NCBI GenBank assembly: GCA_965206015.1
Contig: CBDBIW010000016.1
Location: 372,001-436,000, forward strand
Source of the DNA: JAJCYL01 sp965206015
GTDB lineage: Bacteria; Bacteroidota; Bacteroidia; Cytophagales; Cyclobacteriaceae
Length of the DNA: 64,000 nt
Direction of reading: 5' to 3'
Part shown: positions 46,970 through 55,314 of the stretch, in pieces
Numbering within the stretch: position 1 is the first letter of the stretch
How the letters are laid out: each line of letters starts with the position of its first letter
Program-made: the position numbers and the translations under genes
Notes under the pieces: model-generated
The model's database searches: none
What the model saw: the letters and a program-made list of their open reading frames with translations, nothing else
Told to the model about the DNA's origin: nothing

Positions 46970-49117
46970 ATGAATTTACAAGTATTGGAGCAGGTATCGA
47001 AGAATGCTCAAAAGGATATCGAAGTATTAGAGCATAAGATTGAGCAATTTCATCAAGGAGCAATTCCGGAAGATCGTTTCAAAGCTTATCGGCTGACTAG
47101 AGGAGTTTATGGCCAGCGTCAAGTAGGAGTTCAAATGATCAGAATCAAAATTCCTTATGGTAAGTTGACTGGAGAACAGTTGATTCAAATAGCGGATATT
47201 TCTGATGAATACAGCAATGGAAATCTCCATGCGACTACAAGGCAAAATATTCAAATCCACTATGTCAAACTGGATGATTCACCGAAAATCTGGTCGAAAT
47301 TGGAAGAAGTCGGCGTAACGCTGCGTGAATCATGTGGGAATACAGTAAGAAATATTACAGCATCTGCTAAAGCTGGAATCGATCCAGATGAGCCTTTTGA
47401 TGTTTCACCCTATGCCGAAACTGCATTCCAGTATTTTCTGAGAAACTCTGTTTGCCAGGACATGGGCAGAAAGATTAAACCAGCATTCTCATCCAGTGAA
47501 AAGGATTCAGCCTACACATACATTCATGATTTCGGATTTATCCCGAGAATCCAGCATGGTGAAAGGGGATTTAAAGTAGTCCTTGGAGGCGGCTTGGGTG
47601 CTCAAGCGATGATTGCTCAAACGGCTTATGAATTTTTGCCGGAAAATCAATTAATACCTTTTATGGAGGCCACCTTAAGAGTCTTTGATCGTTATGGAGA
47701 GCGTGAAAAAAGGCATAAGGCAAGAATGAAATATCTTCTTGAGGAGAAAAAGGGAATTGGCATGCAAAGGCTTTTAGCTCTTGTTGAAGAAGAGAAAACC
47801 GGGTTGAACTATCAATCTTATGTGATTGACCGAAACATAATCCCTGAAACGCAGGTACCAGATGACAAAGAAATCAGTGGCAGTTATTTTGCTGATGAAG
47901 TAAAGTATAAGGAATGGCTGGAAACAAATGTTTTCGAACAAAAGCAGAAAGGGTATTATGGGGTTAATATCAAACTTCAGTTGGGCAATATCAGCTCAGA
48001 AACAGCCAGAAAATTTGCAGCAGTTATTAATGGATATGTGGCTGATGATATAAGGGTTACTGTCAATCAAGGCTTACTACTAAAATTTGCTCGTAAAGAA
48101 GTGCTGCCTTATTTATTTGCAAAACTTGCAGAACTGGGATTGACGGAAACTGGCTTTGGCTCTACAGCCGATATTACTGCATGTCCCGGAACAGATACTT
48201 GTAATCTGGGAGTAACAAATTCGACGGGTATAACTATTAAGTTGGAAAAACTGATCCGGGAAGACTTTCCTCATTTGGTTAAAGATTCAGATATTAATAT
48301 CAAAATATCAGGATGTATGAATTCCTGTGGTCAGCATATGATTGCTAATATTGGATTTCACGGCAGCTCCATTAAACATGGAGAATACATTGTTCCTGCA
48401 TTGCAGGTAGTCATTGGTGGAGGTGTTGACCAATCAGGGAAAGGATTCATTGCTGATAAGGTGATCAAACTACCAACTAAGAGAATACCTGAGGCAGTAA
48501 GAGTGTTGCTTAAAGCCTTCGAGGAAAATGGGAATGGTGGGGAATACTTCAATGACTTTTATCAACGATTAGGGAAGATTCATTTCTATAATCTCTTAAA
48601 ACACCTGGCGGACCTCACCACTTTGAGTGCACAGGAATTTATCGACTGGGGTCATCACGATAAATTCATTCCAGAGATAGGCGTAGGTGAGTGTGCTGGA
48701 GTATCCTATGATATGGTTGGTACAATTGTAGAGCATGCTGAAGAGCGTATAGCGTTTGCTCAAGAGGGTATAGAAGAAGGCAAATATGCAGACTCAATTT
48801 ATAACAGTTATAGTGCCTTTGTTATTGGTGCTAAGGCCCTGCTGCTAAGTAAGGACATCGCCTGTAATACTCATAGTAAGATCATTTCTGATTTCAATGA
48901 TCATTATTTCAAGACAGGCGAGTTTGAATTGGAGAAAGATTTTGAAACTACTGTTTTACAGCTAAACCAAAATGAACCCACTGAGGTTTTTGCTAATCAA
49001 TATTTTAATGAGGCTCGTGAATTCTTAAAAAAGTCAGGAGAAGTGAGGTCAACTCAGATCAGTGCAGATGCTTCACTGGAGGATAAATTGGTTATTGACA
49101 AATTTTATAAAGCTTGA
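46970..49117 (+). CDS. Siroheme sulfite reductase with C-terminal HEPN-like extension
   Basis: I start at ATG 46970 (MNLQVLEQVSKNAQKDIEVL), giving 715 residues; the longer frame begins inside the terminator T-tract with TTG. Residues about 1-560 form a ferredoxin-type nitrite/sulfite reductase: GNLHATTRQNIQIHYV, and the cluster/siroheme ligands CPGTDTC and CMNSC (C-x5-C and C-x3-C). Residues about 570-710 (ERIAFAQEGIEEGKYADSIY, NSYSAFVIGAKALLLSKDI) are an all-helical HEPN-like extension not found in Escherichia coli CysI. It reduces sulfite to sulfide. The context of cobA, siroheme synthase and cysH favours sulfite over nitrite. Its stop overlaps the cobA start (TGATG). Confidence 0.9.
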   Translation: MNLQVLEQVSKNAQKDIEVLEHKIEQFHQGAIPEDRFKAYRLTRGVYGQRQVGVQMIRIKIPYGKLTGEQLIQIADISDEYSNGNLHATTRQNIQIHYVKLDDSPKIWSKLEEVGVTLRESCGNTVRNITASAKAGIDPDEPFDVSPYAETAFQYFLRNSVCQDMGRKIKPAFSSSEKDSAYTYIHDFGFIPRIQHGERGFKVVLGGGLGAQAMIAQTAYEFLPENQLIPFMEATLRVFDRYGEREKRHKARMKYLLEEKKGIGMQRLLALVEEEKTGLNYQSYVIDRNIIPETQVPDDKEISGSYFADEVKYKEWLETNVFEQKQKGYYGVNIKLQLGNISSETARKFAAVINGYVADDIRVTVNQGLLLKFARKEVLPYLFAKLAELGLTETGFGSTADITACPGTDTCNLGVTNSTGITIKLEKLIREDFPHLVKDSDINIKISGCMNSCGQHMIANIGFHGSSIKHGEYIVPALQVVIGGGVDQSGKGFIADKVIKLPTKRIPEAVRVLLKAFEENGNGGEYFNDFYQRLGKIHFYNLLKHLADLTTLSAQEFIDWGHHDKFIPEIGVGECAGVSYDMVGTIVEHAEERIAFAQEGIEEGKYADSIYNSYSAFVIGAKALLLSKDIACNTHSKIISDFNDHYFKTGEFELEKDFETTVLQLNQNEPTEVFANQYFNEAREFLKKSGEVRSTQISADASLEDKLVIDKFYKA

Positions 49118-49866
49118 TGATGAGAGGGAAATTGACATTAGTCGGGGCGGGTCCTGGAGATCCGGAATTGATCAGCTTAAAGGGAATCAAGGCTTTGAAA
49201 ACTGCTGACGTGGTCCTCTATGATACTCTGGTTCATCCTGACCTGTTAGATTATGCAGAATCAGCGGAGAAAATTCATGTCGGCAAAAGGGCCGGATGTC
49301 ATAGTTTCAAACAGGAGGAAATTAATGATCTAATTCTCGAACATGCCTTGCCCGGAAAATCAGTGGTTCGATTAAAGGGAGGAGACCCATTTATTTTTGG
49401 ACGTGGCAAGGAGGAGATAGAATTTGTAGAGACGTTTGGTGTAGAGACCAAGGTCGTGCCCGGAATTTCCAGTATCAATCTTCCGGGATATTATGGTATA
49501 CCATTGACGGTTAGAGGGGTGAATGAAAGCTTTTGGGTAGTCACCGGTACAACCTCAAATGGCCAACTTTCCAATGATATTCAATTGGCTGCTCAATCTT
49601 CTGCTACGGTGGTTGTGCTCATGGGTTTGCGGAAGCTGAAACAGATAACCGAAACCTTCTCGAAACATGGTAAAGGCAAAACACCGATAGCAATTATTTC
49701 AAAGGGTTCTTTAGAGGATGGCAAAGTTATTTTCGGAAACGTAGAGAATATTACAGCAAAGAAAGACAGCATAGTGGCTCCGGGGATAATAGTGATTGGA
49801 GAGGCGGTTGGCACACATCCACAATTTTATGATAAGGTAAAAGCTTTGACGGAGAAGTACTTATGA
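49117..49866 (+). CDS. cobA: Uroporphyrinogen-III C-methyltransferase
   Basis: About 249 residues starting at ATG 49117 (or 49120), overlapping the reductase stop by 1 nt. SUMT signature blocks: LVGAGPGDPELISLKGIKAL, VLYDTLVHPDLL, VRLKGGDPFIFGRGKEEIEF and VPGISSINLPGYYGIPLTVR. It methylates uroporphyrinogen III twice with SAM to precorrin-2, the first step of siroheme synthesis for the upstream sulfite reductase. The stop overlaps the next start (ATGA), so translation is coupled. Confidence 0.95.
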   Translation: MMRGKLTLVGAGPGDPELISLKGIKALKTADVVLYDTLVHPDLLDYAESAEKIHVGKRAGCHSFKQEEINDLILEHALPGKSVVRLKGGDPFIFGRGKEEIEFVETFGVETKVVPGISSINLPGYYGIPLTVRGVNESFWVVTGTTSNGQLSNDIQLAAQSSATVVVLMGLRKLKQITETFSKHGKGKTPIAIISKGSLEDGKVIFGNVENITAKKDSIVAPGIIVIGEAVGTHPQFYDKVKALTEKYL

Positions 49867-50477
49867 CACTGATAAAAAGTGATATTCACGGAAACAGGCT
49901 ATTTCCCATTTTCCTGAAGTTGGACCAGTTAGCAACCTTAATAGTGGGTGGTGGTGCAATTGGTTTGGAAAAGATTAGTGCGCTTTTAAAAAACGATCCT
50001 CTGGCCAATATCAAGTTGGTAGCACCTGAAATCAGAGATGAGATTAAAGTACTTGCACAGCAATTTCCAGGTATACTATTGATAGAGCGGTATTTCCGGG
50101 TACCGGATTTGAAAGGTGTAAATTTGGCTATCCTGGCTACCAATAGCCATGATATGAATGTTCAAATTAGAAAAATTGCCAAGGCAAAAGGAATCTTGAC
50201 CAATGTTGCAGATACTCCTGACCACTGTGATTTCTATCTGGGCTCAACCGTTAAGAAAGGCAATTTGAAATTGGGTATTTCAACCAATGGAATGTCCCCT
50301 ACCGTTTCAAAAAGATTAAGACAGCTTTTTGAAACGGTATTACCGGATGAGTTGGATGACCTCATTGAAAATCTCAAGATAATCAGGGATTCATTAAAAG
50401 GTGATTTTGAGTTCAAGGTCAATCGCCTAAATACGATAACCACAGAATTGTTAGAATCAAAACCAGTGAAATCATGA
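49863..50477 (+). CDS. Precorrin-2 dehydrogenase / sirohydrochlorin ferrochelatase (CysG-N type)
   Basis: 204 residues. NAD-binding start LFPIFLKLDQLATLIVGGGA, then IGLEKISALL; NLAILATNSHDMN; and the conserved ILTNVADTPDHCDFYLGSTV with the catalytic Asp/His region, then GLKLGISTNGMSPTVSKRLR-like (KLGISTNGMSPTVSKRLRQ). It oxidises precorrin-2 and inserts iron to give siroheme. It overlaps cobA and cysH by ATGA on both sides, showing a tight operon. Confidence 0.93.
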   Translation: MTLIKSDIHGNRLFPIFLKLDQLATLIVGGGAIGLEKISALLKNDPLANIKLVAPEIRDEIKVLAQQFPGILLIERYFRVPDLKGVNLAILATNSHDMNVQIRKIAKAKGILTNVADTPDHCDFYLGSTVKKGNLKLGISTNGMSPTVSKRLRQLFETVLPDELDDLIENLKIIRDSLKGDFEFKVNRLNTITTELLESKPVKS

Positions 50478-51130
50478 ATCTGGAATTTTTCAATAATCAT
50501 TACGAGTCACTGTCTCCACAAGAAAGATTGGGGGAGTTGTACAAACATTATCCTGATGACAAGATTCTTTTTACCTCATCTTTCGGAGCGACATCAGTTA
50601 TTTTGCTTCATATGATAAGTCAGGTGCGACCTGAACAGGAAATTAATTTTATTGATACTGGTTATCATTTTAAAGAAACTCTTGAATATCGCAAGCATTT
50701 AGAAAAGCGGTTTAACCTCAATGTAACAGATCTCAAGGCTGCCTCTAACAGGCATAATTTCACTCAACAGAATTACACATACGAACAGAACCAAAACCTT
50801 TGCTGCTTCATAAATAAGGTTGATCCTGTAGACCGTATCAAAAAAGATTATCATGTATGGATTTCGGGGTTATTGCGTTTTCAAAATGCTAATAGAGCCA
50901 ACCTTCCTCTCTTCGAGGAGGCTAAGAACATTGTTAAGTTTCATCCTTTACTGGATATGACCCAGGAAGAGACGGCACTGTACATGCAATTGTACGATTT
51001 ACCAATTCATGACCTTGTTAATCAGGGATACGACTCAATTGGTTGTACACATTGTACATCTAGGGGGACAGGTAGAACTGGACGCTGGATGAATGATTCC
51101 AAAACTGAATGCGGCTTGCATACATCTTAA
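50474..51130 (+). CDS. cysH: Adenylyl/phosphoadenylyl-sulfate reductase
   Basis: 218 residues. PP-loop-type start LFTSSFGATSVILLHMIS, GYHFKETLEYRKHL, and the C-terminal KTECGLH tail carrying the catalytic Cys. It contains the NLCCFINKVDP and IGCTHCTSRG cysteine pairs (CC...CxxC) that bind a [4Fe-4S] cluster in bacterial APS reductases, so APS is the likely substrate, or APS and PAPS both. It produces sulfite for the reductase at the start of the operon. It is slightly short and ends directly after GLHTS. Confidence 0.92.
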   Translation: MNLEFFNNHYESLSPQERLGELYKHYPDDKILFTSSFGATSVILLHMISQVRPEQEINFIDTGYHFKETLEYRKHLEKRFNLNVTDLKAASNRHNFTQQNYTYEQNQNLCCFINKVDPVDRIKKDYHVWISGLLRFQNANRANLPLFEEAKNIVKFHPLLDMTQEETALYMQLYDLPIHDLVNQGYDSIGCTHCTSRGTGRTGRWMNDSKTECGLHTS

Positions 51131-51204
51131 CACCTTTAAGAAAGAATACACTTCGTATTTTTTACTGAAAATACCTGATTTGAACTCTCGCTATACTGAG
51201 CGTC

Positions 51205-51581
51205 ATGAGAAAATCGTGTTTTTCAGCAGGAATTATTTGTCTAACAACATTATAAATTTGGTCACAAGCTAGTCTGGTTCAGATAAAGAATGCGCCAATG
51301 CAGGCCGGTGAGAGTCGAATTTTTGAAACTTCTTATAGATCACTTGTTAAATACTCCCAGCAGGCCATGCGAGAAGCTCAACCTGAGCTTGAGTTTGTTG
51401 AAAAGGTCGATGGTGAAACCTACATGATTATAGGGAATGAGGCGGGCTTCAGCTTTCAGTGGGGGAGAAATGGTTAGAGTCTTTACAAAAAAGAGAGTAA
51501 AACTTAATGTATACTGCAAAGGGCAGTTATAGCAATACTATTTATAGTAACATCGAAACGAAAGTTGAATTTGGGGAGTAA
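51205..51581 (+). pseudogene. Secreted small protein (unknown family), disrupted
   Basis: ATG 51205 starts a signal-like MRKSCFSAGIICLTTL that meets a TAA at codon 17, then continues in frame IWSQASLVQIKNAPMQ to YMIIGNEAGFSFQWGRNG and another stop. Further frames give VRVFTKKRVKLNVY and KGSYSNTIYSNIETKVEFGE with a TAA at 51579-51581. The pieces resemble a short exported beta-rich protein of about 125 residues. At least one nonsense and two frame changes are present. Family not identified. Confidence 0.5.
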
Positions 51582-51582
51582 A

Positions 51583-52329
51583 TCAGGTCAACATTCCGCC
51601 ATCGACTTGAAGGACCTGGCCAGTAATGTATCCCGACAGATCGGAGCCAAGAAATACAGCACAATGGGCAACATCGTTTGGTTGACCTCCCCTTTTCAAG
51701 GGAATTGCATCCCTCCATGATTGGACTGTTGCTTCATCCAGCACATCAGTCATCTCGGTTTCAATAAACCCGGGAGCAATGGCGTTGGACCGGATACCCC
51801 GAGAGCCAAATTCAAGGGCTATGGACTTTGTAAATCCAATAATACCAGCTTTTGATGCTGCATAATTGGCTTGACCCGCATTACCTCTCAACCCTACTAC
51901 GGAAGTTATGTTTATTATCGAGCCACTCCGTTGTTTCATCAATGTTCTGGAAGAGGCTTTGACTGTATTGAAACAAGACTTGAGGTTGATGTTGATTACT
52001 TTATCCCACATCTCTTCTGTCATGCGAAGAAGAAGGTTATCCATTGTGATACCTGCGTTGTTAATCAAGATATCTAAACTTCCAAAATCTTCAACAACGC
52101 CGGTAACTAAACCATCGGCAGCCTCATAGTTTGAAGCATCAGACTGATATCCTTTAGCCTTAATGCCATGATCGGAAAGCTCTTTTTCCAAAGCCAGACC
52201 TCTTTCGACACTTGAAAGATAAGTGAAGGCTACATTGGCACCGTGTGCTGCATATTTCAAGGCAATTCCTTTTCCTATTCCTTTTGAGGCTCCTGTTATT
52301 AGTGCTGTCTTTCCTTCCAGTAGTTTCAT
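51583..52329 (-). CDS. fabG: 3-oxoacyl-ACP reductase
   Basis: 248 residues, a classical short-chain dehydrogenase: NADPH loop TGASKGIGKG (12-21), NNAG, catalytic Ser in NITSVVG, YAASKAG, and C-terminal GYITGQVLQVDGGMLT. It reduces 3-oxoacyl-ACP in fatty acid elongation. The close match to the FabG pattern (NAIAPGFIETEMTDVL) supports FabG over other SDRs. It stands alone, with its 3' end 1 bp from the end of the relic on the other strand. Confidence 0.93.
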   Translation of the reverse strand: MKLLEGKTALITGASKGIGKGIALKYAAHGANVAFTYLSSVERGLALEKELSDHGIKAKGYQSDASNYEAADGLVTGVVEDFGSLDILINNAGITMDNLLLRMTEEMWDKVININLKSCFNTVKASSRTLMKQRSGSIINITSVVGLRGNAGQANYAASKAGIIGFTKSIALEFGSRGIRSNAIAPGFIETEMTDVLDEATVQSWRDAIPLKRGGQPNDVAHCAVFLGSDLSGYITGQVLQVDGGMLT

Positions 52330-52402
52330 TCAGATGAATTAGTTTAGAATCAATGAATTAACAAGTTTACTGCAAATGAATGTCCTAAAAAAGAGATAAA
52401 CT

Positions 52403-52944
52403 TTGGACTATTTGCCATTACTGTTAGCGTTGGAACTTTGGCCTTTCTATATGCCAATTATTGTGGATTGGAGCTTACTTACGACTCACGTGATTATCTG
52501 GCAGCAGCAGTCCATTGATGATTCGGTCAATTATTACCATAACGGTTATCGTCGGGGTTCTTTGTTGGTCATACCGGAAGGGGGGCGAAAGAATGGAAAC
52601 TCTTTGGTTTAACTTTTTTTACATTTTATTTCTATTGTTTGTTTTTAGCCCATATGACGAAGTCGACAGATATCTATCAGCTATATATCCACTCGTGATA
52701 GTAGCCTGCCTTCAATTTATGTCAACACTTAAGGAGAAACAAAGTAGATGGGCAATGCTATTAAATGTAGGGATCTTACTATGGGCACCCTATGTGATTC
52801 TCAGAACAGCGAAAAATGCACAATTTTGGAATCAAGATAGGTGTGCGTCAGAAGCTGTATTACACTTGAACCAGACTGGTGATAATGATTTTATTCTCAA
52901 GACAAACACATTAATTTTGAGGTCCATTAAACCTCAGGGAATTT
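52403..52944 (+). pseudogene. Relic of a polytopic membrane protein (glycosyltransferase-like)
   Basis: The first part has TVSVGTLAFLYANYCGLELT then YDSRDYLAAA, the loop typical of multi-pass GT39/GT87-like mannosyltransferases. After a deletion and frame change it becomes NFFYILFLLFVFSPYDEVDR, then YLSAIYPLVIVACLQFMSTL with further hydrophobic segments, ending IKPQGIYGIEI, which runs into the start of lpdA. The middle of the protein is missing. Assignment to a glycosyltransferase is an inference from topology and the YDSRDY loop. Confidence 0.5.
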
Positions 52945-54339
52945 ATGGCATCGAAATATGACTTAATAGTAATTGGTAGTGGACCGGGCGGATATGTTGC
53001 GGCCATTAGAGCCTCTCAACTGGGAATGAGTGTAGGTGTTGTTGAAAAATCTGAATTAGGTGGGATTTGTCTTAACTGGGGCTGTATCCCAACTAAAGCA
53101 CTTCTTAAAAGTGCCAATGTATTTGATTACATATCCCATGCTGCTGATTATGGTATAGAAGTTAAAGGAGCCAAGGTCAATTTTGACGGGATGGTCAGTA
53201 GAAGCCGTGGTGTTGCCGAGGGCATGAGCAAAGGAATTCAATTCCTTTTCAAGAAAAATAAAATTGATCACATTGCCGGTTTTGGTAAACTAAAGAAAAA
53301 CAAAACGGTAGAAGTCACTGACGAAAAAGGAGCTAAAACTGACTATTCAGCAACCAACATAATATTAGCTACAGGTGGTCGAAGTCGTGAACTGCCAAAT
53401 CTTCCGATTGATGGGAAAAAAATCATTGGGTATAGGGAGGCAATGACCTTGCCAAAGCAGCCCAAATCAATGGTGGTTGTTGGCTCGGGTGCTATTGGCT
53501 CTGAGTTTGCTTATTTCTATAACTCTATTGGAACTGAAGTAACATTGGTTGAGTTCTTACCCGAGATTGTACCATTGGAAGACGAAGAAGTTTCAAAGCA
53601 ATTGGGAAGGTCATTTAAAAAATCCGGCATCAAAGTGATGGTGAGCTCTGAGGTGACCCATGTTGATACGAAGGGTAAGGATTGCAAGGTCACCGTCAAG
53701 ACCAAAAAGGGCGAAAAAAAAATTGACTGTGATATTGTGTTATCAGCAGTTGGTATCTCGACCAACCTTGAGGATTTAGGACTAGCCGAGGTCGGTGTCT
53801 CAACTGACAAGGGCAAAGTTTTAATTGATGATTTTTATCAAACCAACGTTCTTGGTGTTTATGCGATCGGGGATATTGTAAAAGGGCAAGCTCTGGCTCA
53901 CGTTGCGTCTGCAGAAGGCATCATTTGCGTCGGGAAAATTGCTGGTCAAAGTCCACAGCCTTTGGATTACAATAATATTCCTGGCTGCACCTATTGTTCT
54001 CCTGAAGTGGCATCAGTGGGTTACACCGAAAAAGCCGCTATTGAAGCGGGCTATGAAATAAAGGTAGGGAAATTCCCCTTTTCAGCTTCTGGCAAAGCAA
54101 GTGCAACTGGAGCTAAAGAAGGTTTTGTCAAAGTGATCTTTGATGCCAAATATGGAGAATGGCTGGGCTGCCACATGATAGGTGCAAACGTAACTGAGAT
54201 GATTGCTGAAGCCGTAGCTTCGAGAAAGCTAGAAACGACGGGTCATGAAATTATCAAAACAGTTCACCCTCACCCCACAATGTCAGAGGCAATAATGGAG
54301 GCAACTGCTGTAGCTTATGGCGAAGTTATACATTTATAA
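52945..54339 (+). CDS. lpdA: Dihydrolipoyl dehydrogenase
   Basis: 464 residues; E3 component of 2-oxo acid dehydrogenase and glycine cleavage complexes. FAD-binding GSGPGGYVAA (11-20), redox disulfide GGICLNWGCIPTKALLKSA (Cys 43 and 48), NAD-binding VVGSGAIGSEFAYF, and the active-site HPHPTMSEA near the C-terminus. The start ATG 52945 lies inside the end of the membrane-protein relic. No E1 or E2 gene is nearby, so it probably serves complexes encoded elsewhere. Confidence 0.96.
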   Translation: MASKYDLIVIGSGPGGYVAAIRASQLGMSVGVVEKSELGGICLNWGCIPTKALLKSANVFDYISHAADYGIEVKGAKVNFDGMVSRSRGVAEGMSKGIQFLFKKNKIDHIAGFGKLKKNKTVEVTDEKGAKTDYSATNIILATGGRSRELPNLPIDGKKIIGYREAMTLPKQPKSMVVVGSGAIGSEFAYFYNSIGTEVTLVEFLPEIVPLEDEEVSKQLGRSFKKSGIKVMVSSEVTHVDTKGKDCKVTVKTKKGEKKIDCDIVLSAVGISTNLEDLGLAEVGVSTDKGKVLIDDFYQTNVLGVYAIGDIVKGQALAHVASAEGIICVGKIAGQSPQPLDYNNIPGCTYCSPEVASVGYTEKAAIEAGYEIKVGKFPFSASGKASATGAKEGFVKVIFDAKYGEWLGCHMIGANVTEMIAEAVASRKLETTGHEIIKTVHPHPTMSEAIMEATAVAYGEVIHL

Positions 54340-54413
54340 AAACTGAATGTTGTTACAGACTTTGTCGTACAAATAGCTATTTGGTTTGGCAGGATTATAT
54401 GATTAATAGCATT

Positions 54414-55153
54414 GGTATTGCTAATTATATATAGTTTTCTTATTTTTACAGAAAAAAGCCATGAATTGTCCTAAGTGTTCAAACCGTGCTGTCATTAAAT
54501 CCGGCAAGATAAAAGGAAAACAAAGGTATAAGTGTAAAAAATGCGGCTACCACTATACGGTACAACAAAAATCTACGGCCAAACCAAAAGAGTTGAAAAA
54601 ATACGCCCTGCAATTATATCTTGAAGGGTTGGGTTTTCGGTCAATCGGTAGAATACTCAACGTGAGCAATGTATCTGTGTTAAACTGGATAAGGGGTTTT
54701 GGCCAAGAAGTGCAGTCCTTGGCCAATAGCGGTTCCGAAGTGGATTTCGTAGAGCTTGACCAGATGCACAGCTACATTGGAAACAAAGAAACTATTGCTG
54801 GATTTGGATTGCTGTTGATCGATAGGGGAAAAAGTTCATCAATTTCGTTATTGGCGACAGAAGTACTGAGACAGCAAAAAAGCTCTGGGGGCTAATAGGC
54901 ACTAACCAGATGAATACTCTAGCAAGTGATTACCGGAAGTCATACGAGCACATTGTCCCTAAAGACAAACACATTCAATCAAAAGCAGAAACTTTTACCG
55001 TAGAAGGCTATAATAGCTTGTTCAGGCATTTTTTGGCAAGAATGAGAAGAAAATCAAAGGGCTGTTCAAAAAGTATTGAGATGCTTACTTTATCCGTTTT
55101 GCTTTTGATGCATCATCGAAATGAAATATTAACTATATTTAATTAGCAATGCC
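54414..55153 (+). mobile_element. IS1-family element with a broken transposase
   Basis: The inverted repeats GGTATTGCTAATTATAT (54414-54430) and ATTTAATTAGCAATGCC (55137-55153) match at 15 of 17 positions and begin GGT as in IS1; the 740-bp length fits. The transposase starts at 54461 with a zinc-ribbon (CPKCSNRA, YKCKKCGYHY) and HTH, and carries DQMHSYIGNK. It is then frameshifted twice around 54790-54870 (YCWIWIAVDR and GKKFINFVIGDRST lie in other frames) and resumes at 54910 (HIQSKAETFTVEGYNS). The last stop lies inside the right repeat. No target duplication is clear. Inactive. Confidence 0.8.
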
Positions 55154-55247
55154 GCAATTTTAAATAGACAGCAGGCACAACAGGCATCGGATTGGCAATA
55201 ATTCGGTTTAATCATTAAATACGGATGGGTTGATCAATCTTTTTTAA

Positions 55248-55255
55248 TACCTTTG
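55248..55255 (+). promoter_or_regulatory. Probable -7 element of the giant surface protein gene
   Basis: TACCTTTG matches TAnnTTTG. The nearest -33 candidate (GTTG at 55229-55232) is only 15 bp away, shorter than usual. It lies 60 bp upstream of ATG 55315. Confidence 0.4.
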
Positions 55256-55314
55256 TCCCTGATTGAGAACGACCCGTTGAAAAATTAACAACTAATATCT
55301 AACACATAAGTACC

